From NCBI GenBank assembly GCA_022495005.1, contig JAGYXB010000700.1, positions 414,912 through 478,911 of the forward strand: DNA of 64,000 bases, written 5' to 3'. The notes beneath the pieces are model-generated. The model was given only the letters and a program-made list of their open reading frames with translations, had not been told where the DNA came from and did no database searches. This document shows positions 22,195-34,052 of the stretch, in pieces; position 1 is the stretch's first letter, and the number at the start of each line of letters is the position of its first letter. The translations under genes were made by a program, and so were the position numbers. This DNA comes from Rhyacophila brunnea (lineage: Eukaryota; Arthropoda; Insecta; Trichoptera; Rhyacophilidae).

Positions 22195-22600
22195 AGTTGG
22201 TATTCCCATGAGTGGTGGGAAAACTGATTGATTTTGAAGACTAAGTATACTTACTACCAGTATAAAAAAATACCTAGTATCGAAACTTGTTCCGAAATAC
22301 TTACTAGTATTTGGCATATTATATAGAGCGTTTGGCGTACTTGTCTTTTTAGAAACCATTTTTACACAAATTGTTTATATAATTATTATCCATTTACACA
22401 ATCACGCATAAAATTTGAACTCAGTTTATAAATTTCAATTATAACACTAAAAAATCGAGAAACTTGACGTGACGAAACCAGATAAACGCGTGAATACTTA
22501 TCAGAACTCGAGCACTAGTACCTATTCCGGGACATGAGACTGACGTCAACTCGATATAAGTCTCATACTCAACTGTAACTAAAACTAACTCCATATTATT
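22195..22600. repeat. Dispersed repeat (CTTACTACCAGTATAAAAA family), uninterrupted copy
   Basis: GGGAAAACTG-TGATTTTGAAGAC...CTTACTACCAGTATAAAAAAATAC...TATATAGAGCGTTTGGCGT. The second copy at about 28550-29730 is split by a hAT after CTTACTAC. Confidence 0.7.
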
Positions 22601-22689
22601 ACTGTAAATCGAACATGTCACTATTTCTGTCCTTCACTATACCGACTTTACAACTGGGGAGAAAGGGAGAGCAATGACAGTTGAGTATA

Positions 22690-23060
22690 TCCCGGCTAGA
22701 CATACGTGTATTACGCTATCTTGCTCGCGCGCATTTAATGTCAACAGTATTGAAAGTCTACCAACAGTACCAACTAGCGAGTCGCGGCGATGATCTCTTT
22801 GTATGCATTCGAACTTATAACAAGTTTATTGGGCCAGTATGGGTAGTACATGCTGAGACTTGAGTACGCAAACTGGTGACAGTATTTCTAACTCACCTCT
22901 AATTCCCATCCTATGACCCACAGAACAAATATATTGTGACCTCACCGAGTCGAACTTAGGGTTTCTGGATGAACTGTGTTTACAGGGGCCGCGGATTAAT
23001 AAGATGTAAATGTGAAAGCGAGTTATCATCGACCGAGGCATAGAAGTTCCCCGGCATGAT
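22690..23060. repeat. Dispersed repeat (GCGCGCATTTAATGTC family)
   Basis: GCGCGCATTTAATGTCAA.AGT, AAGTTTATTGGGCCA, AAACTGGTGACA.TATTTC and AACTCACCTCTA are shared with 30670-30870. Confidence 0.65.
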
Positions 23061-23102
23061 CTATATTTTAAAAATATGGCTCGGTTATATTATATTATAA
23101 TA

Positions 23103-24401
23103 CGAGGGTGGGTCAATAATTCCTTAGAAAAAAGCATTAAAACAGTTTTTATTTTTGTATTTTTTTTTTATTTCTCAACATAATCTCCTTGGAGCTCAAT
23201 ACACTTGGTTAGACGTTTCTCAATTTTTTTAAACCGTCAGAAAAATAAGTTTTCGGAAGGTCCTCAAAATAAGCATTTGTCGATCGATGACTTCTTCATT
23301 TGAAAAAAAACGTTGTCCACTTAGCCATTTTTTTAAGTTTGGGAAAAGGAAAAAGTCACTGGGGGCTAAATCTGGCGAATACGGTGGGTGGTCGACCAAT
23401 TCGAACTTCAATTCTTCAATTTTAGCCATTGATCGTAAACATGTGTGAACACGGGCATTGTCCTGATGAAAGAGGATTTTTTTCCTGTTTAAATGAGGCC
23501 GTTTTTCTTCAATTTTGTTTTTTAGCTGGTCCAATAAAGATGCATAATAATCCCCTGTTATTGTTTTTCCTTTTTCCAAATAGTCAACGAAAATAATTCC
23601 ACGTGCATCCCAAAATACAGTAGCCATAACCTTACCAGCTGATTTTACGGTTTTCGCCTTCTTTGGACATAGTTTGCCTTCGCAATCCACTGCTTTGACT
23701 GTTCTTTCGTCTCGGGAGTATAGTGGTGTATCCATGTTTCATCTACAGTCACAAAGCGACGAAAAAATTCATCCGGATTGCGTTGCATGAGCGACAACAG
23801 GGCTTTAGAGGCCACCACCCTATTGCGTTTATTGTCGACTGTGAGCAAACGCGGCACCCATCTTGCAGAAATTTTTTCATGCCCAATTTGTCATGTAAAA
23901 TAGAAATGACGCTACCTTTTGAGATCCCTGTAACCTCAATTATCTCACTCAACTTTAATCTTCGGTCACTTAACACCATATCGTGGATTTTATTGATCAT
24001 TTCTGGTGTAGTCACCTCTACAGGACGTCCTGAGCGTGGTTCATCCTTTGTTGATGTACGACCACGTTTAAATTCATTTAACCAGTTATAAATAGTTGCA
24101 AGTGAAGGAGCAGATATGCCGTGAACTAAATCCAACTCATTTTTTATTTCCTTTGCTGTTAACCCTTTTATATTAAAATGTTTAATTACAACTCTAAACT
24201 CAATTTTCTCCATTTTCCATTTTTCCATTTTCCACAAGCAAATTTTTTTTTAAATGTACGAGAAACACACAACAACCCGACCAATCTGATTGAAACTTCG
24301 CAGCATACTGAATCGGTAGTGCCACTGCATGAAAACAAACCGCTTGCAGTACTAGTCGCGCCACCTGTCGGCTTTTCTAAGGACTTATTGACCCACCCTC
24401 G
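23103..24401 (-). mobile_element. Mariner element copy 2 (1299 bp)
   Basis: Same length and ends as the copy at 13116-14414, opposite orientation, TA at 23101-23102 and 24402-24403. The two copies differ at few positions, so transposition was fairly recent. Confidence 0.95.
23168..24213 (-). pseudogene. Mariner transposase copy 2, frameshifted
   Basis: The minus-strand frame runs from ATG at 24213 (in-frame ATGs up to 24237) through the two helix-turn-helix regions. It shifts at about 23876 (one A lost in the run after GGGCATG), continues past FVTVDETWIHH, shifts again at about 23680 as in copy 1, keeps LFHQDNARVHT and YSPDLAPSDFFLF (D34D spacing intact), then shifts at about 23283 where one G is missing. 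The stop is at 23168-23170. Not functional. Confidence 0.92.
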
Positions 24402-24424
24402 TATCATAATTATATTACAATATA

Positions 24425-24952
24425 TTATATCACTTTTGTCAGTCTTGCTTATTTGTTTTCATTGAACTAAGAATACAAATTGCAGATGGTTCTGGTTAGT
24501 TGTTAAAATTCAATTAAACCCTGCCTAAACCTAACCATAATAGTTTAGGTATGCTATGGGTGATCTGACAAAAATAGTGTGCACTTTTTCAGTCATACTT
24601 ATTTGGTTCCGTTGCGTTTGTGTATTAAAGAATACATAAAATACAGATGGTTTTGGTTTTGGTTTTTTAAAATTCATTAATCTCTACCTATACCAAACTA
24701 TAATAGATAAGAAATATTGTTCTGTCTATAAAATATCTAAAATTATTTATGATTTAATAGATAGACAAATATTCTTTGATTGATATCTATTATGGCTTGG
24801 TTTATGCAAGGTTTAATTGAATTTTAAAAACTGACCAATAATATCTGCAATTTGTAGTTTTAGTTCAATGAAAACAAATATGTGTTTCTGACAATGTTTA
24901 GTGTGTATATTTATGTCGGATGTTTACAGCCTACCTCCACCCTTTGCCACTG
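24425..24952 (+). mobile_element. Foldback hAT, left end missing
   Basis: It begins within the left arm (TTTGTCAGTCTTGCTTATTTG) and ends TTTACAGCCTACCTCCACCCTTTGCCACTG. Two left-arm subunits and the AAAATATC centre are present. The left edge lies about 20 bp from mariner copy 2. Confidence 0.75.
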
Positions 24953-25516
24953 ATAAAATGCTCTATATTATGATGTATAAGAAGGTATTTCTTTGACATC
25001 TTTGGTTCCTTCATAGTGAGTACTTTGTACTACCTTAGCAAAGATTCAAACCATCCCTTAGCTGTCAAAATTAGTTCAAATAGAAAAATGTAGATGGACA
25101 ACTGAACTTTCTTTCATTTACCTTACTAAACTATTTTTTTTGACTATTTTTCCAATTATTTTCTATATTGAATAGTGAATATAAGTTATGTTATAACTGC
25201 CAAAACATAATATTATTATAAATCTATTTGAATATATGATAAAAGGATTCTTATCTGTCAATGAATGCTTTCATATATGTAAATATTAAAAAAAAACCAG
25301 GTGGTATAAAAATACATCACATGGTACACTGTTACCATTGTACTAATAAAATAGATGTGAGTTTGTTTTGGGAAATGACAGTTAAAAGTTTATACAGTTA
25401 CATATTATGTGATGCATAATTGTGTATTGTGTAATATATTAAGTCGTCTCGAAGAAAAATGAGATATTTCGGAAGCATGTCTCAACAATATATAAAGTTA
25501 TTCGGACATAATATAT
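24953..25516. other. Nothing recognised
   Basis: AT-rich, no coding signal or repeat match noticed. Confidence 0.35.
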
Positions 25517-25568
25517 CACTGGCGAAGGGTAGGCTGCGGAGATCTGACATAAATAGTACACACTGGAC

Positions 25569-26357
25569 CATGGCCCCCACATTCTGAACCGGGCCCCCAT
25601 GCTAAGATCTTTGGCGGGCCCCCCTACCTGTCTTTAAGGATAAAGGCAGTGTGATGCTCTACAGTAGCGTTTTCCAAATGGTGTACGCGGTAAAATTAAT
25701 GTGTATATTTAGTGTATTTTGTTGTATATTTTAATCAATGACATTATTAATGGACAACGCACTCAATACAGTAGCTAGCAATTAAATTCACGCACAGCGA
25801 CATTCGCACATGTATAGGTAGACGTCACGCAATTTCCATTATGCGATATCACGCATCGGGAATTTATAGCAATATCACCTTTATTGTAATGGCGTTAGAA
25901 TAGTGTTTCTAGTGTCAATGTTCATTTGAGCGAACCCGTTCGAACCGAACCGTTCGGCAGACCCGACAAAAAGCGTCGGGAATTTATAGCAATTTCACCT
26001 TTATTGTAATGGCGTTAGAACAGATTATGCCATTCGGCAGACCCGACAAAAAAGTGAGTGTCATTTTTATTCCCAGACGATTCGTCCATATTAATGTCAT
26101 TGATTTTAATACATCCATTTGAATTAAGGAGTTGTCGAGTGTTAATACACGATTAAAATTTTTATCGTATAACCATATAATTTTAAGAAATATTACTATC
26201 GAAGAAAAATAGCGCCGCAGGTGACTTTTTTTACTATTAAAGCAAATTTGTGCTGCGTGTTTATCTCTGTTTATCTGGTTGACTGGCCTCGCCGGGCCCC
26301 TCCTGAGCCTGAGCCCCCAGGCTAGAGCTCTGTCAGCCCCCTCTTGTGGGGGCCATG
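25569..26357. mobile_element. hAT (CATGGCCCCCACA ends), middle shell, TSD CACTGGAC
   Basis: Perfect 13-bp inverted ends CATGGCCCCCACA and TGTGGGGGCCATG. Perfect duplication CACTGGAC at 25561-25568 and 26358-26365. Subterminal GGGCCCCC/GGGCCC words. A shorter relative with TSD ACCTATAC/ACCTACAC is at 38458-38858, and an old piece lies near 48060-48211. Confidence 0.88.
25736..26102. mobile_element. hAT MITE (CAATGACATTA ends), innermost, TSD ATTTTAAT
   Basis: Ends CAATGACATTATTAATGGAC and, reversed, CAATGACATTAATATGGAC. Perfect duplication ATTTTAAT at 25728-25735 and 26103-26110. Internal tandem of TCGGGAATTTATAGCAAT-TCACCTTTATTG twice. Relatives at 49066-49752 and 50589-50956. Confidence 0.88.
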
Positions 26358-26901
26358 CACTGGACATACTAAAGTATTTGTTTATATTGAACTAAGAATA
26401 CAAATTGCAGATATTGTTAGATAGTTATTAAAATTCAATTAAAACCTGCGTAAACCAAGTCATAATAGCTGATAACAGTCAAAAAATATTCGTCTATCCA
26501 TAAAATATCTAAAATTATGCCATTAAATCATACATAATTTTAGAAATTTTATAGATAGAAGAATATTTTTTATCTATTCTGGTTTGGTTGGGCAGGGCTT
26601 AATGAATTAAAAAAAACTAACCAATGCCATAATGTAATATATTATATTCTTAATTCAACGAAATCAAATAAGTATGACTGAAAAAGTCTGCAATATTTTG
26701 TCGGATCGTTTATAGCATACTAAACTATTAGTTTTGGCTTAGGCAGGGTTTAATTTAATTTAATTTTGAAAACTAACCAGCACCACCATCTGCAATTTAT
26801 ATTATTAGTTCAATGAAAACAAATATTAAGTTTGACTGATAAAGTTTTGTGTGTACTATTTATGTTGGATCTTAACAGCCTACCTTCACTCCTCGCCACT
26901 G

Positions 26902-27471
26902 CGTCACCAGATGATAATATTTTGTGCAGCGATTGTCTCTTCTTCAGCCCGATTCTATTTTAGATCCACTGCTAAAGTGTCTTTTAATAAAACTGCCGGT
27001 TTTCCCATTCAATGAGTATAAATTATGTATTATATATTTCATATTATGAATAGAGCATATTTTTAAGTGTAATTTAGGTACATGTCTTGTTTTATTATAT
27101 TATGAATGATGTAGTAAAATATAATGAATGATTGATGGGTACATAATATTATATTGTAGATAACAAGTAATTTCATAAAATACAGTATTATCTGACACAC
27201 ATATAATGTTCTTATCATTAATTTTGTTTCATGTTTGTGACTTATAAGGTTATAACTCGTAACATGTTAGTATAAGTCTGGTGGTAACGGTTTTAGCAAA
27301 ACCTGCAATTTAATTTTAGCGATAACTTCAATTTTAAATAATCGACACTATTTTCAGATTATTGAAACGGAATTTCTATATTTTAGTTAAAAATCAACTA
27401 CCTAGATTCTGGAAGATGAATTTATTTGAAGATTGAAGAAATTTATTGAAGACGTATTTTATAAATATTTT
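26902..27471. other. Nothing recognised
   Basis: AT-rich; no repeat match found by eye. Confidence 0.35.
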
Positions 27472-27884
27472 ACAACGTTTTTCTTAGCTCGTATTCTTAT
27501 TTATCCGGTACAAATCTTGCAATCGATTTTTAACTAACTTCCCGTCTAGCTAGACATTTGACACTTTAGAATATACCTATCAGAACACGATGCCAATGCA
27601 TTCTTTTAATACTTTTAGCCATCTTTAAGTAGAATTGATTTTATTTTCAGTTAATTCTGTTTTGTATGAAAAGTTATTTCGGAAGAAATACGTAATCCAT
27701 TATTGGTTGCTAAGGGGTGGTCCTAGCAACTAAATTATTAAATAATATATACGTGCGTTACTATGGAAATCAATATGAAATGACATTTCATTATTCAGTA
27801 TTTCTATCAAGTACAATTTTTTTTGATCGTTTAAGCTAGTCAAGTCAAGTTTATAGGATTCAACAGAAAATTTAAAAACGTTGT
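27472..27884 (+). repeat. Dispersed element with ACAACGTTTTT ends, copy 1
   Basis: ACAACGTTTTTCTTAGCTCG to AAAAACGTTGT, inverted ends of 11 bp. Landmarks CAATCGATTTTTAACTAACTTCCCG, CAGAACACGATGC and TTGGTTGCTAAG. Copies at 39532-39968 (-), 52238-52637 (+) and 61838-62688 (+). Confidence 0.75.
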
Positions 27885-28049
27885 ATATAAAAAGTTCTTT
27901 TTATCTTGTAATTATTATAAATATTTTTATCATTAAAATATACTTTTTTCTACTATTTTCAAAAAATTTATTGTTTTAACGTATTGTTTTTTTAAATTAA
28001 AAAAATATCATTTATTTTGTTAACTGTCAATTCATGGTGGAACTGCATT

Positions 28050-28370
28050 GTATTGTTGTTTAATTTAATAAAACGCATTTTTTTTGTAGTACTTATTCCA
28101 CTTTTAATCAATAAATTAGGACCGGTTTCGTCCGCCTTTCAGTTGAAAATGTGCCTCTGAGTTAAGCATGGCAGTCATAGCATAGTGGTATTACAAAGGA
28201 CGCGAAACCCAAGAGACGCTGGTTCGATACCAGCCGGGTGGCTTACTTTTTTCGAAAAAAGATTTTTCTATTGGCTATATTATATACTATTTCATAATTA
28301 TGTATGTTCAATAATTAGAATGATACATTCTTAAATCTTGTGAATTATTCGTTGAATAAAAGAAATAGTT
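28050..28370 (+). mobile_element. Half-hairpin repeat fused to tRNA-headed SINE
   Basis: 28050-28160 matches one arm (with a deleted inner part) of the hairpin repeat at 55.3-55.9 kb, ending GTGCCTCTGAG. It passes straight into the SINE head GCATGGCAGTCATAGCATAGTGG with B-box GGTTCGATACC and the SINE body to about 28370. Confidence 0.65.
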
Positions 28371-28589
28371 AATTACAATAATTCATTCTCCTATTGTTTC
28401 ATTGTGCTGTTTTATTTCTCAAGCAACGACCTCCCTTCATTAAATAGGTACCTATCTGATGGTCAGATATTATTTGATTTGCAAGAAAATAAATAAACTA
28501 AATATCTAGCTTATTTTCAACACATTTAAAGCTGTTGGAAGTAGAGATGGGAAAACTGGTCGATTTTGAAGACTAAGTATACTTACTAC

Positions 28590-29588
28590 CAGTGGCGGCC
28601 GGTGGTCTTCAGAGTAGCATTTTCTGGTAGTGCGCAATGGTTTACCTTCTATACCCAGCATTGGAGCATAGGGCAAGCACAAGTTCACGCCACTTCCCTC
28701 GGTTCAATGCCAACTCTTGCGCCTCCCGCCATGTCAGACCTGCAGCACGTAGGTCGCTTTTGTGGCACCGCTGCAGAGTGAGGGAGGGCTGGCCATGGCA
28801 ACGGAACCCTTGAGGCTGTGCCATAAGGGTACGAAGTGTCACACTCTTTGGCGGCATCAGGAACACTTGTCCTAGCCACGTAAAGGTCGTAAAGCGTCTC
28901 TCCATGATTACCTTAATCACCGAAGGCTGCCGTGTCAATAAGCTAAAATAATAAGTGTAAAATGACTGAAATGTTGAACTTCTCTGAAGGTAAATTAAAT
29001 ATGTCTTTGTTTATTTATTATATTTCTTAAAAAGAGTTTTTAAACAGTTCAAATGATTGAATATCAATAAAGAAAAATAAATGTCACGGTTTGCGACTTT
29101 ACGCTCTGAGCAAACAATGCTTCAGCCAAATAAATAACCGCTGATGTGTTTTTTTGTTTATTGAATGTATTTGAGTGGTTTAGAAATAAATGCGGTAGTT
29201 TGTATTTTCGTAAAAGTTTGTCAATTCATTAAATCTTAAATGTGAAATTGTTAAAAATTAACTCGCCAACGTTGTTATAAAACAGAAACTGGCGTTTTTG
29301 TTTCTAGAGTCCTAATTTCGTGCGCCGATCTAAAAGTGTGTAAAAAATTCTACGCAAAACATCGTTACAGGAACATTCGACCACGGTTTAAGTAGTATAT
29401 AATGACATTGTAATCCTGTGAAAATTGAAAATCTGTTTGGATCGTAATCGCTTTGCGCTCGAACGGAGTATTGTTCATAGTTCGCGAAGTGAGTGATACA
29501 CGTATGAATAATAATGAAAAGTTGAGCGATGTCTTCAAAGATGCAGGCGATGCATAGCACTTGCATGGTATTAGAGGAGCCGCCGCTG
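28590..29588. mobile_element. hAT carrying a LINE fragment, TSD CTTACTAC
   Basis: Ends CAGTGGCGGC and, reversed, CAGCGGCGGC. Duplication CTTACTAC at 28582-28589 and 29589-29596. The host word CTTACTACCAGTATAAAAA is uninterrupted at about 22252. Confidence 0.8.
28630..28938 (-). pseudogene. Non-LTR reverse transcriptase C-terminal fragment inside a hAT
   Basis: The minus-strand frame gives FTWLGQVFLMPPKSVTLRTL, then a GRPRLT-like region (CHGQPSLTLQRCHKSDL) and DLRAAGLTWREAQELALNRG ending WRELVLALCS. This is the usual tail of LINE polyproteins downstream of the reverse transcriptase. It is truncated at both ends. The clade differs from the 3617-3895 element. Confidence 0.7.
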
Positions 29589-29886
29589 CTTACTACCAGT
29601 ATAAAAAATACTAAATATTGTTCCAAAATAGTTACTAGTATTTGGAATACTATATAGATCGTTTGGCGTGCGTATGCGACAAAAGTTTCATACTTAACTG
29701 AAACTAAAACCAACTCCATATTATTAGTATTTTAAAATACGTATCGGCTCAGGGAACTCAGACTGTGTATCGGCTTCAATAGAATCGCTAAAAATACGCT
29801 GAGCTCTGCTTGTCGAAAAGTCTCATTTATTATAAAATTTTAAATTTTTGAGTTGTTTTTCTGTTAGGTTATAATATTATTGTTAA

Positions 29887-30484
29887 GGCTATACCTCAGT
29901 TGAGGCACGGTCAGGGCTCGAAATGGACCGGAACGCACCGGAGCGCCGTTCCGGTTCATAAAATCTCCAAAACTAATGCTCCGTCTCGTGGAATATTAAT
30001 TTGACCGCCTGAGCTAGATATGTCATATAATAAAAAAATCTAACAGACTTGTTTTTATAAAATACATATACAATTAGATAACAACCTTAATATTTTAATA
30101 AAATTATCGAGCGCTCCGGTTCGTAAAATTTTCCATTTCGAGCGCTGGCACGGTCTAAAAAGATCGTGGCTAGGCGATGCGCGGATTGCGGGTGCAAATG
30201 ACGCATGCCAAACGAAATATAATTTGTCATATAAATCCAAAATGCGTCCATTTATTGTTCTATTAGTAACAATAATAATATATTCATTGACATGTTTTAT
30301 TTTTAAAGTAAATGGGTAAAGTTTTTAGTCATCCTTACACGATTTAAGAATTAATACCCCCGTCGCCATCACGAAACAAATTTACGTGTTTCCAGCTCGA
30401 CGTTCTCTCTCCGAATGGCAGCGAGTCCAAAATTTCGTCGCGCCTATAGTTGAAAATTATTTGCCGTTTCACTGATGTATCGCC
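29887..30484 (+). mobile_element. TTAA MITE copy D (with nested hAT)
   Basis: GGCTATACCTCAGTTGAGGC to CACTGATGTATCGCC. TTAA at 29883-29886 and 30485-30488. Without the 235-bp insertion and its duplication it is about 355 bp. Confidence 0.85.
29912..30146. mobile_element. Small hAT MITE nested in TTAA MITE, TSD GGCACGGT
   Basis: Ends [C]AGGGCTCGAAATGGA and, reversed, AGCGCTCGAAATGGA. GGCACGGT(C) at 29904-29911 and 30147-30154. The uninterrupted host GAGGCACGGTCTAAAAAG is deduced from other copies. Confidence 0.8.
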
Positions 30485-30669
30485 TTAACAAAAATGAAAC
30501 AGTGATTTTTTAAAAAAAATTAAACGTGTTTTGAACGGTATATAACAAGACTAAGCCTGTGCGTCATCTCACCACTGTGCTGCGACACAAAATTTATGAC
30601 CTATTATTATTCATACATTCGAACGCAATAGACTAATAAATTAAAATATACCTATATTCAAGTCCTATT

Positions 30670-30870
30670 TCGTTTGCGCGCATTTAATGTCAATAGTGTT
30701 GAAAGTCTAGCAACTGGCGAGTGCACAAAACAGCGACTCGCGATGATATCAGCACAAGTTTTTTGGAATAAGTTTATTGGGCCACAAATACTTAGTATGG
30801 GCAGTTTCATCCGAAACCTGAGTACACAAACTGGTGACAATATTTCCAACTCACCTCTAGTTGGAAGGCA
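30670..30870. repeat. Dispersed repeat (GCGCGCATTTAATGTC family), copy 2
   Basis: Collinear with 22690-22910, with small insertions and deletions. Confidence 0.6.
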
Positions 30871-30899
30871 TAAAAAAACGCTAACAAAAACGCCATAAG

Positions 30900-32368
30900 C
30901 TAGATGCCTATCGAAAAATGTTAAAGTGGAACTACACCGGAAACTTTTGTCGCCAACCTCATAAAATTTAACGACTATGTCTCGGAATAGGGTAATAAAA
31001 TCGAAGGTGTTGCTACTTGTTGACGTTGCTCGTTTGTCCACAAAGAGAGGCAACGTGTCGCGGCAACGTCATTTTTTCTTGTAAGCCACGGAACGTTCGC
31101 CAGATTATTATTATGTATTCGCATTTGTCGCGAGTGCGGGACACCTGCTATACCTACCTATCAAAACGCGCTCGATATTTGCGGCTGGGACTCATGCACT
31201 CTTTAAAATTAATGTAGGTACCTATTACAGTGAAATAAATATTATAGGTACTTATAGCTACCTATATTGCAATCTCAAAGATCTAACACGGCTAACCCAA
31301 AATAGGTAGATGTAGGTTAGTACCTACTTCAATTTGGTCGATATAAACCTTAGAGAAAAAAACGACATCCAAATTATTATTTTACTTTACTATAAATTCT
31401 TAATAAAAAGATAAACCATACCAATACGATAATAATCGATATCATTGTCTTAATCATGACATATTATTTTAAATCAAACCTCGATGCAGATGTAGGTAGG
31501 TACATGTAACATGATTCTTACCCAATCGCGACCCGAGAACTACAGGGTTCTAAATGGACAACTGCAGCAAAAAAGTTATGGGCTGTTGAAGTTTTGAACG
31601 CTTGTATTTTGTAAATTGTGAATGTTTTCAATTATTTTTTTGATTGAATATATCAATGATGGTACTGCTATGGTGTACCTGTCAAAAAAACTACGTTAAA
31701 ACTAGTTTTTAATAGCTAATTTTACATGTCATAAATTCAGTTAGAACCATGTCCACCTGAAACTCAAACAAATCGCCTTTACTACAAGGTTCTAACTGAA
31801 ATTTGTATGGAAATCCTAGTGATTCAGGATACATAGTTTCACTATTCATCTAAAAATAAATAAAATTCTTGAAAGTTATCGAATATAATATTTTTTCCGG
31901 AGAAAATGTATGGAAATTGTTGGGAAAATGGGAAATTCGGAAAAACTTAAATATTTTTTTCTATTTTGTGTTTATTACCATTTTAAAATGAAAAATATGT
32001 TGAAAATATAATATAAAATACAAAACTATTGTTGATGCAACAAGCCCAATGTTGATGGTTCAATTTCAACTGGTCTGTTCTCTTAATTTTTTATACACGA
32101 TTGTTGTTACTAATGGCTGAGGGAATGTTGTGTAAAAATCTTCTATTAAATAATTATTCGCCTCAGTTTTAGAATAAACTTCAAGCCAAGAAGAGGCATA
32201 TCTTTCAGATCCATCATTACATCATAATACGAGTATCATAATGATATTGTATAATTAATATACTCAATCTCTAGGAAATTCTCAGGAATATGGATGGTAT
32301 AATACATATCCATTTCTTCACCTCATCTACTGAGATTTGAGACATCTCAAACATTTATATCACTGTAA
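30900..32368. other. Unclassified intron
   Basis: 30925-30975 (ACACCGGAAACTTTTGTCGCCAACC) resembles the hairpin region at 36.5 kb in reverse. The rest is AT-rich with many GGTACCTA words and no coding signal. Confidence 0.4.
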
Positions 32369-32589
32369 GTGGGTCTATTCTATACTAATCGACCGATAAA
32401 GTGATAAAGTGATAAATATTACAAAACTTAGGATAGGTTTGTATCAAAGTATGTATAAAGTGTAACAATTGCAATATGTTGGTTATAATTGTTGCAATAA
32501 GCAAGAGAGGTGCTGTTAAACCTACCCTAAGTTTGATAATATTTATCACTTTATCACTTTAGCGGTCGATAAGTATAGAATAGATCCAC
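32369..32589. mobile_element. Near-palindromic MITE
   Basis: The left arm GTGGGTCTATTCTATACT-AATCGACCG...AAGTGATAAATATTA and the right arm in reverse GTGGATCTATTCTATACT-TATCGACCGC...AAGTGATAAATATTA pair over about 60 bases. Relative of 3982-4281. Confidence 0.7.
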
Positions 32590-33394
32590 AGATTAAACCT
32601 GAAACATAAAGTCAATGAATGCAATACTATTAATATTTAGACATTATTATTAACAAAAGGTCGAAGAATAAAATGTACAATGTTCGTTCGACATTCAAAT
32701 TATGAAAACAATTAATTATGTAAATTATAATTAACGGTTTGTGAATATGTAACTGTAACGGCGTTTGTAACAAAATTTAAAAAAAATAAGATAATATAAT
32801 TGAAGCTTACTTACGTTTCATAATATTATAATTCATCTAGAAGTAAGTTCAAAATTTACTGTTGATATCAAATATCACGAAACATTTTTTTGAGGTTATG
32901 TATCTCGAAGCTATAGTAGTTTATGTAAATACTCGTGGTTTATATAGTTAAAGACACTGCATGAAGTCGTAATAATAAATTGAAAATACAAAACAACAAT
33001 ATTTTACTCTTCATATTGAAATTAAAACCATTTTAACAGCTTTAAATGTTTCCACAACCGCGAAATGTCAAATCACATAGAACTTTGTAGAACGACGGAT
33101 CTTTTTAGATTATGATAGAACTCTGTAGTATCCCAGATATTGTGTAAAGTGCACATAGAACTCGGTAGTATTGGGGTTTAATGAAAAAATATAAGAAATA
33201 TCGACTTCATATTAATATATTATGTAGATAATGTGACTTGGAAGACTTCCTCATCATTACTTTAGTTTGGCCAAAAATCGACACTTAGAACCTTGTAGTT
33301 CTCGGGTCGCGCAATGCCATTGTGCTTACCTATCAAAGAATTATCGTTATATTTTTTATTGCTCGCGTGTCGCGTGTTATAATAATGATGCAAT

Positions 33395-34044
33395 TAGGGA
33401 TTTCAATACCGGTACATATTTCATAACCGGTATTCAATTATTTATCGATACCGAAATACCAGTTTCAAAAATCCAATATACCGGTATTTTCGGTATTAAG
33501 AAACCGTAAGTACACGTTTATGTTTTTCGAAAATGAATGTAATATTATTTTGTCATTACTTACTACTGCATACTATATTAAATTTAATGTATAGGACGAC
33601 AATGTAGTTAAATAATATTAAAATAAAATCCCTCAATTAATATATTTATATAATTGTCGCGATGAATTAACATATTTCAAAAAAGAAAATATTCATGGTA
33701 AATATTTCCAATTATTCTATAACTCTATTGATGCAACGTTGATAGTACATCCAGCAAACGTTGAATTTCAGCAAGGTTTTCTGTACCCGGACTTATGGTA
33801 TTTGTAAAAATTAGCAGTTCTAAAATATCTATACTAATGATCTATACATTATTACAAAGGTCATCATAATAAAAAAATGTAGTTAGGTTCTTTAGGTTGC
33901 TATACAATAGTGTTTTAAATAGATGTTAATAGTTATATTTATTGATAGGTAAGTACTTCTTTATTCTATATGTTTTGACGAATACCGGTATTCAATAAGA
34001 AATTCTGAAATACCGGTATTGATATATTCATTCGGTAATCCCTA
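33395..34044. mobile_element. Ac-like hAT with ATACCGGTAT arrays, TSD GATGCAAT
   Basis: Ends TAGGGATTTCAATACCGGTA and ...GGTAATCCCTA. Perfect duplication GATGCAAT at 33387-33394 and 34045-34052. Several copies of palindromic ATACCGGTAT or variants lie near both ends, with an AT-rich centre. Same design as 9189-9935 with a different palindrome. Confidence 0.85.
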
Positions 34045-34052
34045 GATGCAAT

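Larger units (their letters stand above)
25517..26901 (+). mobile_element. Foldback hAT (outer shell of a triple nest)
   Basis: CACTGGCGAAGGGTAGGC to CTTCACTCCTCGCCACTG. Removing the nested 789-bp hAT and one 8-bp duplication leaves 588 bp, the family's normal size. The host word CACACTGGACATACT is split at CACTGGAC. Confidence 0.8.

Noticed and set aside
23723..24091. 122-codon + strand frame
   Set aside because: Shadow of the minus-strand mariner transposase.
29330..29719. 129-codon minus-strand frame
   Set aside because: Crosses the right end of a hAT into its host repeat; no domain seen.
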